This document shows, piece by piece, positions 1 to 6,049 of a stretch of DNA of 9,140 nucleotides (position 1 is the first letter of the stretch; each line of letters starts with the position of its first letter). The notes under the pieces are model-generated. The model did not search any database, was not told the DNA's origin, and saw only the letters and a list, made by a program, of their open reading frames with translations. The position numbers were made by a program, and so were the translations under genes. Source of the stretch: an uncultured Enterococcus sp. (GTDB lineage: Bacteria; Bacillota; Bacilli; Lactobacillales; Enterococcaceae); contig CAMJVA010000051.1 in assembly GCA_946409145.1 (NCBI GenBank), positions 1 to 9,140 of the forward strand, in the 5' to 3' direction.

Positions 1-68
1 AAAAAAAGAGCGCCCACTTCTTTCTCTTAATAAAAAATGAGAGAAAAACTTAAAGGGTGCTGCTCTTT
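1..68 (-). terminator. Factor-independent terminator of the S-component gene
   Basis: Read on the minus strand, the stop codon at 78-76 is followed by a long imperfect hairpin. The outer stem pairs AAAGAGC (68-62) with GCTCTTT (10-4), followed by a GC-rich CACCC/GGGCG stretch with a mismatch. An inner stem pairs CTCT/AGAG runs around an A/T-rich loop. A run of seven T follows at the window edge. The plus-strand side also ends in a T-rich run, so the hairpin may work in both directions for an unseen convergent gene. Confidence 0.7.
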
Positions 69-75
69 TATTTAA

Positions 76-567
76 TTAATAAGAAAATCTTTTTTTCAAG
101 CGTTTAAAAATCGGCGCTAAAATTAAATAAAAACCAAAATTTCCTAAAGCGTGGAGAAAATCGTAAGGAAGGCCTTGGAAATAATAAGGCCAAAAAGCCT
201 TGATGCCAAAAATAAATTGCATGAAAAAAGAGACAATAAAACCGTAAATGAATCCGGCTAAAAAACTGTAAAAAACTTGCAGCCAAAAAGGAGCCCTTGC
301 TTTTTTTAAAAAATAAGCGAAAGTTAAAATGCCTCCATAAGCTAAAAACTGGGGAATAATCCATGGTCCCATTCCTAAATACAAATTAGTAATTAAAAGA
401 GAAAGAGTGGCCACGAGTAAACTTTCTTTAAAGGACTCTTGGAATACTAAAATTAAAAATAAAGCAGTCATTGGCTGCACATTAGGGATAACGTGAAAAG
501 TGAGACGTCCCACAACACAAAAAGCAGTGAATAAGGCTAAATAAGAGATTTTTTTCCCTTGAAGCAA
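76..567 (-). CDS. cbrT: ECF transporter S component, cobalamin (CbrT)-like
   Basis: A 163-residue, very hydrophobic protein with about six predicted membrane helices, the usual size for the substrate-binding S component of an energy-coupling factor vitamin importer. Helix 1 carries an AxxxA motif (A11, A15), the kind used to dock on the shared EcfT subunit. The segments IPNVQP (27-32), LGMGPW (64-69) and LPYDFLHALGN (133-143) match my memory of the cobalamin-specific CbrT group rather than QueT, RibU or BioY. The start is a TTG at 567, chosen because AGGAG lies eight bases upstream (580-576). EcfA, EcfA' and EcfT are not in this window, as is usual for group II systems. The gene is divergent from queG, whose product needs cobalamin, which supports B12 as the substrate. 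The ECF S-component call is firm; the exact vitamin is partly inferred from context. Other corrinoid or cobinamide uptake is possible. Confidence 0.8.
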   Translation of the reverse strand: MLQGKKISYLALFTAFCVVGRLTFHVIPNVQPMTALFLILVFQESFKESLLVATLSLLITNLYLGMGPWIIPQFLAYGGILTFAYFLKKARAPFWLQVFYSFLAGFIYGFIVSFFMQFIFGIKAFWPYYFQGLPYDFLHALGNFGFYLILAPIFKRLKKRFSY

Positions 568-592
568 GCAAAAGACTCCTTTCCATTAGTTT

Positions 593-610
593 GAAGGAGA
601 ATTTTCCTTC
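593..610. promoter_or_regulatory. 18-bp near-palindrome in the divergent cbrT/queG region
   Basis: GAAGGAGAA followed by TTTTCCTTC forms an inverted repeat with one mismatched pair out of nine. It lies 26 bases upstream of the TTG start of the S component and about 70 bases upstream of queG, in the shared divergent promoter region. It could be an operator or a small hairpin in the S-component leader. There is not enough room for a cobalamin riboswitch. The function is unproven. Confidence 0.35.
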
Positions 611-618
611 TTACTTTA

Positions 619-648
619 CTGTTAGAAAAAATTTTTCCATAGTAAAAT
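619..648 (+). promoter_or_regulatory. Probable queG promoter
   Basis: TAAAAT at 643-648 is a fair -10 box, with a weak -35 (CTGTTA, 619-624) at 18-bp spacing. Transcription would begin near 655, leaving a leader of about 24 bases with the ribosome site GTGAGG (667-672) before the ATG at 679. The -35 is poor, so confidence is limited. Confidence 0.4.
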
Positions 649-678
649 GATTGTATCAAAGATGAAGTGAGGATACCA

Positions 679-1821
679 ATGGAGACGTTAAAAGAAAAAA
701 TCATTGCTAAAAGTCGAGAATTAGGAATTGATAAAATTGGATTTACTTCAGGGGATCCTTTTTTAGAATTAGCCGAACCTTTGCAAAGGCAACGGGATGA
801 AGGTAGAAATTCAGGTTTTGAACCAAAAGATATTTTAAGTCGCGTTTACGTGGAAAAATTATTTCCTGAAGTAAAAAGCATTATTGCCATTGCTTTAGCT
901 TACCCTACAAAAATTTTAGCTGAGATTCCTAAAGATGAAAAAAGAGGAATGTTAGCCAGAGCTTCTTGGGGCGTGGATTATCATTTTATTTTACAAGAAA
1001 AAATGGCGCAACTTATTGCTTTTATTGAAGAAGAAGGAAAAAAATGCGGAGAAAATTGGCATTTGAAACCTCAAGTAGATACGGGAAATTTAGTAGATGT
1101 GGCCGTGGCTCAACGAGCGGGCTTGGGTTTTGTAGGGCGCAATGGGCTATTAATCACGGAAGAATTTGGTTCTTTTGTTTATTTAGGAGAAATTGTCACG
1201 AATATTTCATTTGAAGAAGATGAACCGGGAGAATTTGGCTGCGGCACTTGTGAGCGCTGTGTGACGGCGTGTCCCACAAAAGCTATTTTACCAGTGGGGT
1301 TAGATGCTAAAAAATGTCTTTCTTATCAAACGCAAACAAAAGGTTTTATGCCCGTAGAATATCGGAAAAAAATTCGTAATGTGATTTACGGTTGTGATAT
1401 TTGCCAGTTAGTGTGTCCGTATAATCAAGGAAAAGATTTTCACTTTCATCCAGAAATGGAGCCAAAAGTGGAAGAAGTGGCACCTAAATTAAAACCTTTA
1501 TTAACCATGTCCAATAAAGAATTTAAAGCACAATTCAGTCATTTAGCGGGATTTTGGCGAGGGAAAAAACCTTGGCAAAGAAATGCCATTATTGCTCTGG
1601 CCAATTTAAATGATCGCACCAGTTTACCTGATTTATACGCCCAATTAGATGATCAGCGTCCAGTCATTCGCGGAACAGCAGCTTGGGCTATTGGGCAATT
1701 AGGACGAAAAGAAGCGGAAAAAGCTTTAGAAATTTTAACAAATTATAGTGAAAAAGAAACAGATGAGGAGGCCAAAAAAGAATTTTTAGCGGCTATAGAA
1801 AAATTAAGTAAAAAAAGCTGA
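679..1821 (+). CDS. queG: Epoxyqueuosine reductase QueG
   Basis: A 380-residue cytosolic enzyme that reduces epoxyqueuosine to queuosine at the wobble position of GUN-anticodon tRNAs, using cobalamin and two [4Fe-4S] clusters. The segment VDTGNLVDVAVAQRAGLGF begins at residue 133; its Asp134 has the same position and context as the catalytic Asp134 of characterised QueG. Cluster ligands are visible as C188xxC191xxC194xxxC198-P and C239xxC242xxxC246-P. The C-terminus (about 300-375) is helical with a HEAT-like repeat (PVIRGTAAWAIGQLG), the region that recognises tRNA in this family. A GTG at 667 would add four residues, but that codon forms part of the GTGAGG ribosome site placed six bases before the ATG at 679, so the ATG is preferred. 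No other queuosine genes lie here. The identification is firm. Confidence 0.95.
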   Translation: METLKEKIIAKSRELGIDKIGFTSGDPFLELAEPLQRQRDEGRNSGFEPKDILSRVYVEKLFPEVKSIIAIALAYPTKILAEIPKDEKRGMLARASWGVDYHFILQEKMAQLIAFIEEEGKKCGENWHLKPQVDTGNLVDVAVAQRAGLGFVGRNGLLITEEFGSFVYLGEIVTNISFEEDEPGEFGCGTCERCVTACPTKAILPVGLDAKKCLSYQTQTKGFMPVEYRKKIRNVIYGCDICQLVCPYNQGKDFHFHPEMEPKVEEVAPKLKPLLTMSNKEFKAQFSHLAGFWRGKKPWQRNAIIALANLNDRTSLPDLYAQLDDQRPVIRGTAAWAIGQLGRKEAEKALEILTNYSEKETDEEAKKEFLAAIEKLSKKS

Positions 1822-1843
1822 GCGAGTTCGTTCGGCTTTTCTT
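1816..1843 (+). terminator. queG terminator overlapping the stop codon
   Basis: AGCTGAGCG (1816-1824) pairs with CGTTCGGCT (1829-1837) around an AGTT loop, with two G-U pairs, followed by TTTTCTT. The TGA stop of queG (1819-1821) lies inside the left arm. The stem sequence closely resembles the perfect palindrome at 4941-4960. Confidence 0.8.
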
Positions 1844-1914
1844 ACGGCTTCAAAATAAGAAAATCTTAATTTTTGTTAAAGCTAAGTAGGAGTAAGTAAA
1901 GAATTTTCAAAAGA

Positions 1915-1943
1915 TTGTTAAAATATCTTTATATTAAAATAAA
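1915..1943 (+). promoter_or_regulatory. Possible promoter of the ABC transporter gene
   Basis: TTGTTA at 1915-1920 is a reasonable -35. The downstream region is so A/T-rich that several -10 choices exist: AATAAA at 17-bp spacing, or a better TAAAAT at 1935-1940 with only 14 bp. Because the queG terminator precedes it, a promoter is expected in 1844-1950, but its exact position is uncertain. Confidence 0.3.
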
Positions 1944-1966
1944 AATTTTCAGAAAGGTTGCTATAT

Positions 1967-4702
1967 ATGCTGCAAATAAAAAATATAAAAAAGCAGTACG
2001 TCACGGGAGATTTAGTTCAAAACGCTTTAAACGATGTGTCTTTTAATCTGCGTGATAATGAATTTGTGGCGATTTTAGGTCCTTCCGGTTCCGGGAAAAC
2101 CACGCTACTAAATGTTATTGGTGGACTAGATCGTTACGATTCAGGAGATATTATTATTAATGGTATTTCCACTAAAAAATACACGGACAGAGATTGGGAT
2201 TCTTATAGAAATCATACTATTGGTTTTGTTTTCCAAAGTTACAACTTAATTCCCCATCAAAGTGTTTTAGCCAATGTGGAATTAGCCTTAACTATTTCTG
2301 GAATTTCTAGTGCAGAAAGAAAACGCCGGGCCATTGAAGCTTTAGAAAAAGTAGGCTTAAAAGAACAAATTCATAAAAAACCTAACCAAATGTCTGGTGG
2401 GCAAATGCAACGGGTAGCCATTGCCAGAGCTTTAGTGAACGATCCAGAAATTTTACTAGCAGATGAACCTACTGGAGCCTTAGATTCAGAAACTTCTGTT
2501 CAAGTGATGGATCTTTTAAAAGAAGTGGCAAAAGATCGTCTAGTGGTTTTAGTCACCCATAACGATGAATTAGCTGAAGAATACACTAATCGGATTATTC
2601 GTTTCCAAGATGGGAAAATTTTAGGGGACACTAATCCTTTAGAAGTAGAAGAAACAATAGCGAAAGAACCGGAACATAAAAATATGGGACGTTCTTCCAT
2701 GTCTTTATTAACCTCCTTATCTTTAAGTTTCAATAATTTAAAAACCAAAAAAGGACGAACTTTTTTAACCGCCTTTGCAGGTTCCATTGGAATTATTGGG
2801 ATTGCGTTAATCTTAGCTCTTTCTTCTGGAGTGAATGATTACATTAATTCCATTCAAAAAGACACCATGGCTTCTTATCCTATTTCCATTCAAATGTCTT
2901 CCATTGATTTAACCAGTGTCATTGGAGAAGCGCAAGATGAAACAAAAGATAAGACAAACCATCCTTTAGATAAAGTTTATTCTGACCCCAGTGCTTTAGA
3001 AGTGTTAAATACAGCAACGACCAGTATTAAAGAAAATAATTTAACCGCCTTTAAAAAATATCTCGATGATCCAAAAACAGAAATTCACGATGCTGTAGGG
3101 GAAAATGGGATTGTTTATTCTTACAAGGTAGCTTTTGATGCTTTTTCTAAAGATAGTGATGGCACATTGGTTAACACAGATGGTTCTACTTTAACGGAAA
3201 ATGATTCCCAAATGTCTGCCAATATGAGTCAAAATAATGAAATGATGGCTTCCATTAGTAACAATAGTTCCAGTAATAATTTTAGCCAACTACTCCCTGA
3301 TAAAAAGACTTCTTTAACGAGTAAAACCGTCACTGAAAGTTATGATTTAGTGAAAGGGTCTTGGCCGAAAAATTACAATGAAGTGGTATTAGTGCTAGAT
3401 AGTAATAATGAAATTCCCGCCACTGCTTTATATCAACTAGGTCTTTTACCAAGTAGTGAGTATAATGATTTAGTCGCTAAAATGAATAAAGGAGAAGAGG
3501 CAACCGTTCCAGAACATGAGTTAAATTATGAAGATCTTTTAGCCCACACTTTCCAAATTATTCCTGAAAGTTCTTACTATGAGTTAAATGACAAAGGACT
3601 TTATGCTTATTTAGGAGACGATAAAAAAGAAGTAGAGGATCTTTTAAATTCTGCTTTATCTTTAAAAGTAGCAGGTATTATTCGTCCGAAAGAAGATGCT
3701 TCTTACACTGGTATTTCTACTGCTGTTGGGTACACGAAAGCCTTAACCGATTATTTAATGGCTGAAACAGCTAAAGCCCCAGTGGTAAAAGCTCAAGAAG
3801 CTAGTAAAGATAAAAATGTCGTCAATGGCATGAGTTTTGAACCAGGTGACGATGCTAAAAAAGAAGCGGATGCCAAAGAATATCTCGCTAATCTTGGAAT
3901 CAGTGATAAGGCGAAAATGTTCAAAGACATGATGACGTTAATGGTTCAAACAGGTCAAATGACAGAAACACAAGCAGCAAGTTCCGCTGAAATGGACGAA
4001 ACTCGTATGGCTGCAATGTTAGATCAATATTTAGCCGATCCAGATTCTAAAACTTTGCTATCTATTTACGATAATTATGTTTCTCCTGGAACCTATGATG
4101 AGAATATGCAAGCATTTGGTTATGTAAGTGAAGATGCTCCTTCTGGTATTGATATTTATGCAGATAGTTTTGAAGATAAAGAAAAAATTTCTGACGCTAT
4201 TGCTGATTACAATAAAACCGTGGATGAAGCAGACAAAATTACGTACACTGATTATGTCGGCTTAATGATGTCTTCTGTAACTACTATTGTGAACGTCATT
4301 TCTTATGTATTAATTGCCTTTGTAGGTGTATCTTTAGTCGTTTCTTCCATTATGATTGGAATAATTACTTTCATTTCTGTTTTAGAAAGAACTAAAGAAA
4401 TCGGAATTTTACGAGCCATTGGTGCTTCAAAACGAAATATTTCTCAAGTTTTTAATGCGGAAACCTTTATTGTGGGACTTTTAGCTGGATTAATTGGTGT
4501 GGGAATTACGTATTTACTCATTATTCCAATTAACGCCATTATCCATTCTGTAGCAGGAATTGATACAGTCAATGCTTCCTTACCAATTGGTTATGCTTTA
4601 ATCTTAGTGGCTTTAAGTATGTTCTTAACTTTAATTGCTGGACTTATTCCAGCGAAAAAAGCAGCGAAAAAAGATCCAGTTATTGCTCTTCGAAGTGAAT
4701 AA
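1967..4702 (+). CDS. ABC transporter, fused MacB-type ATPase and FtsX-type permease
   Basis: A 911-residue protein joining an ABC ATPase to a permease in one chain. The ATPase (1-225) has Walker A GPSGSGKTT (38-46), Q-loop Gln90, signature SGGQ (143-146), Walker B ILLADEP (162-168) and H-loop His198, all intact. Membrane helix 1 lies at about 268-287. A large extracytoplasmic domain (about 290-770) follows, with an Asn/Ser/Met-rich low-complexity stretch in its first half, then three helices near 775-800, 834-858 and 875-897. Between helices 2 and 3 is ERTKEIGILRAIGAS, typical of FtsX/MacB permeases. This class couples cytosolic ATP use to work outside the membrane (peptide, lipid or antibiotic export, or sensing) rather than ordinary import. 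Two chains would form the working dimer. The ATG at 1967 is chosen over the TTG at 1958 because AGAAAGG (1951-1957) spaces well to it. The gene is monocistronic, with a terminator on each side. No two-component system or accessory protein is adjacent, so the substrate is unknown. Confidence 0.88.
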   Translation: MLQIKNIKKQYVTGDLVQNALNDVSFNLRDNEFVAILGPSGSGKTTLLNVIGGLDRYDSGDIIINGISTKKYTDRDWDSYRNHTIGFVFQSYNLIPHQSVLANVELALTISGISSAERKRRAIEALEKVGLKEQIHKKPNQMSGGQMQRVAIARALVNDPEILLADEPTGALDSETSVQVMDLLKEVAKDRLVVLVTHNDELAEEYTNRIIRFQDGKILGDTNPLEVEETIAKEPEHKNMGRSSMSLLTSLSLSFNNLKTKKGRTFLTAFAGSIGIIGIALILALSSGVNDYINSIQKDTMASYPISIQMSSIDLTSVIGEAQDETKDKTNHPLDKVYSDPSALEVLNTATTSIKENNLTAFKKYLDDPKTEIHDAVGENGIVYSYKVAFDAFSKDSDGTLVNTDGSTLTENDSQMSANMSQNNEMMASISNNSSSNNFSQLLPDKKTSLTSKTVTESYDLVKGSWPKNYNEVVLVLDSNNEIPATALYQLGLLPSSEYNDLVAKMNKGEEATVPEHELNYEDLLAHTFQIIPESSYYELNDKGLYAYLGDDKKEVEDLLNSALSLKVAGIIRPKEDASYTGISTAVGYTKALTDYLMAETAKAPVVKAQEASKDKNVVNGMSFEPGDDAKKEADAKEYLANLGISDKAKMFKDMMTLMVQTGQMTETQAASSAEMDETRMAAMLDQYLADPDSKTLLSIYDNYVSPGTYDENMQAFGYVSEDAPSGIDIYADSFEDKEKISDAIADYNKTVDEADKITYTDYVGLMMSSVTTIVNVISYVLIAFVGVSLVVSSIMIGIITFISVLERTKEIGILRAIGASKRNISQVFNAETFIVGLLAGLIGVGITYLLIIPINAIIHSVAGIDTVNASLPIGYALILVALSMFLTLIAGLIPAKKAAKKDPVIALRSE

Positions 4703-4717
4703 TTAGAATTTTATTTC

Positions 4718-4767
4718 AGAAGCATTCTCTTTTAGATACAAGTCTAAAAGAGAATGCTTCTTTTTTT
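4718..4767 (+). terminator. Strong terminator of the ABC transporter gene
   Basis: A perfect 19-bp stem (4718-4736 with 4743-4761) around a six-base loop is followed by a run of seven T (4761-4767). It lies 15 bases after the TAA stop. Confidence 0.93.
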
Positions 4768-4795
4768 AAGTTAAAGAGATTATAAAATTTTTAAT
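4768..4795 (+). repeat. Direct repeat, copy A
   Basis: AAGTTAAAGAG (4768-4778) and TATAAAATTTTTAAT (4781-4795) both recur exactly downstream (copy B, 4968-5009). In this copy the two blocks are two bases apart. It begins at the end of the T-run of the transporter terminator. Confidence 0.6.
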
Positions 4796-4850
4796 CGAAA
4801 AACATTATATTTACCAATAGTTTACGTCATTTTTATCTAGACGTTGTCCA

Positions 4851-4960
4851 GCAAAACGAGCTAGCTCTCGGTGCAAAATCACTTGCTGAATTCGCGACAA
4901 AATTCATCGCTATAATTCCTCAAGCGCATTTTGCTTGAGAGCTGAACGAGCTCGTTCAGC
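4851..4960. repeat. Imperfect foldback element of about 110 bp
   Basis: This is the main content of the 370-bp gap between the transporter and the regulator, and no convincing gene lies here on either strand. The left arm (4851-4879) and right arm (4928-4960) pair in four blocks: GCAAAAT/ATTTTGC, AGCTCT/AGAGCT, AACGAGCT/AGCTCGTT and GC/GC, a total of 23 pairs with small bulges. The right end alone is a perfect 20-bp palindrome (4941-4960), and CTCAAGC/GCTTGAG (4919-4925 with 4933-4939) is a competing hairpin. Inner hairpins TGAATT/AATTCA and GCGA/TCGC lie between the arms. It could be a miniature inverted-repeat element, a genome-dispersed palindromic repeat, or a structured RNA or attenuator. 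Its identity is not recognised. Confidence 0.55.
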
Positions 4961-4967
4961 ATTTCTA

Positions 4968-5009
4968 AAGTTAAAGAGTCATAAACATAAAATATATAAA
5001 ATTTTTAAT
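4968..5009 (+). repeat. Direct repeat, copy B
   Basis: AAGTTAAAGAG (4968-4978) lies exactly 200 bases after copy A. TATAAAATTTTTAAT (4995-5009) lies 214 bases after its partner, so copy B has 14 extra A/T-rich bases between the two blocks. Together the copies bracket the foldback element. Confidence 0.6.
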
Positions 5010-5038
5010 AAATACTCCTCAAACATAAAATTATGGCG

Positions 5039-5052
5039 TATACTAAAAGTAT
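5039..5052 (+). promoter_or_regulatory. Regulator promoter -10 box with overlapping inverted repeat
   Basis: TATACT (5039-5044) is a good -10 box, but no convincing -35 lies upstream, as is common for promoters that need an activator. ATACT-AAA-AGTAT (5040-5052) is a perfect inverted repeat overlapping the -10 and the expected transcription start, a sensible position for autoregulation by the HTH protein encoded just downstream. That role is inferred from position only. Confidence 0.45.
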
Positions 5053-5072
5053 CGTATGTTAGGAGGTTAGGT

Positions 5073-5927
5073 ATGAACATTCAAAATTTTATTAAGGCAA
5101 GAAAAAATTTAGGCTTGTCTCAAGTGGAATTAGCTAAAGGAATTTGCACACAAACTACCTTGAGTCGTTTTGAAAAAAATGGACAAGTGCCTTCGTTAAA
5201 AATTCTGATTCAATTATGTGAGCGAATAGACCTCCCCATTGGCGAGTTGTTTCCAAAAGTCAGCTCTAAAGATTCTGCTTTAGCTAAAAAAATGGAAAAA
5301 TCAGAGTTTTATTTAATTACAAGTGAATACGAAAAACTAATGAAAGAGCTAGAAGAATTTCCCAAAGAGAGTTTGTCACACTTACCTATGAGCTTAAATT
5401 ATTATTATCTTCAAGGCTTCAGTATGATTTTTAATAATAGTCCTTTAGTTGATATTTTATTTACCTTTGATAAATTATTGCTTTTAGAAAAAAATCATCC
5501 ACAACCAATTTTTAAGCTACTGGCTCTAACGGGTTTAGGAATGGCTTATTCTAGAGAAGGGGACGACAGTAAAGCGGAATTTTATTTTGAACAGGTCTTT
5601 AAAGAAGTTTATCACTATGATATTCAAACGACGAAAGATACTTGGCGTGTTTTAAATATTGTGTATCATTGTGGTGAGTTTTATGCTAAAAAAGGGGAAT
5701 TAGATATTAGTAATGCTCTGTTGAATTATGCAGTGAGTATTTGTTCTGAAAATCACGTGACTTATTACTTGGCTCGCGTATTTTTCCAACTGGCTTTAAA
5801 TGCCCAAAAGAAACATAGTTCCCAAGAAACCATATTAGATTTATTAGAAGATGCGAAAGCTTTTGCTAAAATTAATCACAATCAAATACTGCTGGATCAA
5901 ATTATGGAAGTAAAAGAAAAAATTTAA
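5073..5927 (+). CDS. XRE-HTH/TPR transcriptional regulator, Rgg/PlcR (RRNPP) type
   Basis: A 284-residue cytosolic protein. The N-terminus (5-61) is an XRE-type helix-turn-helix with the pattern RKNLGLSQVELAKGI, then TTLSRFEKNGQVPS and a closing helix. The rest is all-helical with TPR-like units near 149-182 (GMAYSREGDDSKAEFYFEQV), 191-224 and 231-265. This length and layout match the Rgg/PlcR/ComR regulators that bind short imported peptides in their TPR domain. The ATG at 5073 has a near-ideal AGGAGG (5061-5066) six bases upstream. A longer reading from a TTG at 4935 would translate the foldback palindrome and the promoter, and is rejected. No small hydrophobic peptide gene with a ribosome site is visible on either side. 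A terminator separates it from the flavin operon, so control of that operon or of the upstream transporter is only a guess. Some members of this family work without a known peptide. Confidence 0.82.
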   Translation: MNIQNFIKARKNLGLSQVELAKGICTQTTLSRFEKNGQVPSLKILIQLCERIDLPIGELFPKVSSKDSALAKKMEKSEFYLITSEYEKLMKELEEFPKESLSHLPMSLNYYYLQGFSMIFNNSPLVDILFTFDKLLLLEKNHPQPIFKLLALTGLGMAYSREGDDSKAEFYFEQVFKEVYHYDIQTTKDTWRVLNIVYHCGEFYAKKGELDISNALLNYAVSICSENHVTYYLARVFFQLALNAQKKHSSQETILDLLEDAKAFAKINHNQILLDQIMEVKEKI

Positions 5928-5961
5928 AAGAGAAGGAATGATTTCATTCCTTCTCTTTTTT
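5926..5961 (+). terminator. Terminator of the regulator gene
   Basis: A perfect 15-bp stem (5926-5940 with 5945-5959) around an ATTT loop ends in a T-run. The TAA stop at 5925-5927 overlaps the base of the left arm. The stem is close to symmetric, with A-rich and T-rich ends, so it could also stop minus-strand transcripts. Confidence 0.92.
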
Positions 5962-6007
5962 ACTGACGACGATGATTAATTTTATATAAAATTATATATA
6001 TTTATAG

Positions 6008-6036
6008 TTGACTAAAATGTAATGAGGGAATAGAAT
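6008..6036 (+). promoter_or_regulatory. Promoter of the apbE/flavin reductase operon
   Basis: TTGACT (6008-6013), 17 bases, then TAGAAT (6031-6036) is close to the ideal sigma-A promoter and the best in the window. It is preceded by a purely A/T stretch (about 5976-6006) that could act as an UP element. Transcription should begin near 6043, only about five bases before the annotated GTG. Confidence 0.75.
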
Positions 6037-6049
6037 GTAAACGTGATGT
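6036..6049 (+). promoter_or_regulatory. Possible degenerate cre (CcpA) site
   Basis: TGTAAACGTGATGT fits the left half of the Gram-positive catabolite-response consensus (TGTAANCG) but departs at two fixed positions on the right. It overlaps the predicted transcription start, where CcpA binding would repress. It is weak on sequence alone. Confidence 0.25.

Noticed and set aside
104..364. Second minus-strand ORF inside the S-component gene
   Set aside because: It is a shadow in another frame of a clear membrane protein; its Phe-rich composition comes from the A/T-rich sequence.
568..678. Cobalamin riboswitch between cbrT and queG
   Set aside because: The gap is about 110 bases and contains no recognisable B12-box or multi-stem structure; known cobalamin riboswitches need more room.
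2500..2787. Minus-strand ORF inside the ABC transporter gene
   Set aside because: It lies wholly within a well-supported coding region, antisense to the end of the ATPase domain, with no family resemblance.
4834..4908. 24-codon minus-strand ORF (begins MNFVANSASDF) within the foldback element
   Set aside because: It has no ribosome site and is explained by the inverted repeat; the composition is not convincing as a protein.
5034..5063. Nine-codon ORF (MAYTKSIVC) before the regulator, considered as a pheromone
   Set aside because: It has no ribosome site, overlaps the promoter and the regulator's own AGGAGG, and is not preceded by a hydrophobic leader as expected for a secreted signal peptide.
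4935..5072. N-terminal extension of the regulator from a TTG at 4935
   Set aside because: It would translate the foldback palindrome, the direct repeat and the -10 box. The ATG at 5073 has a near-ideal AGGAGG six bases upstream and begins exactly at the HTH domain.
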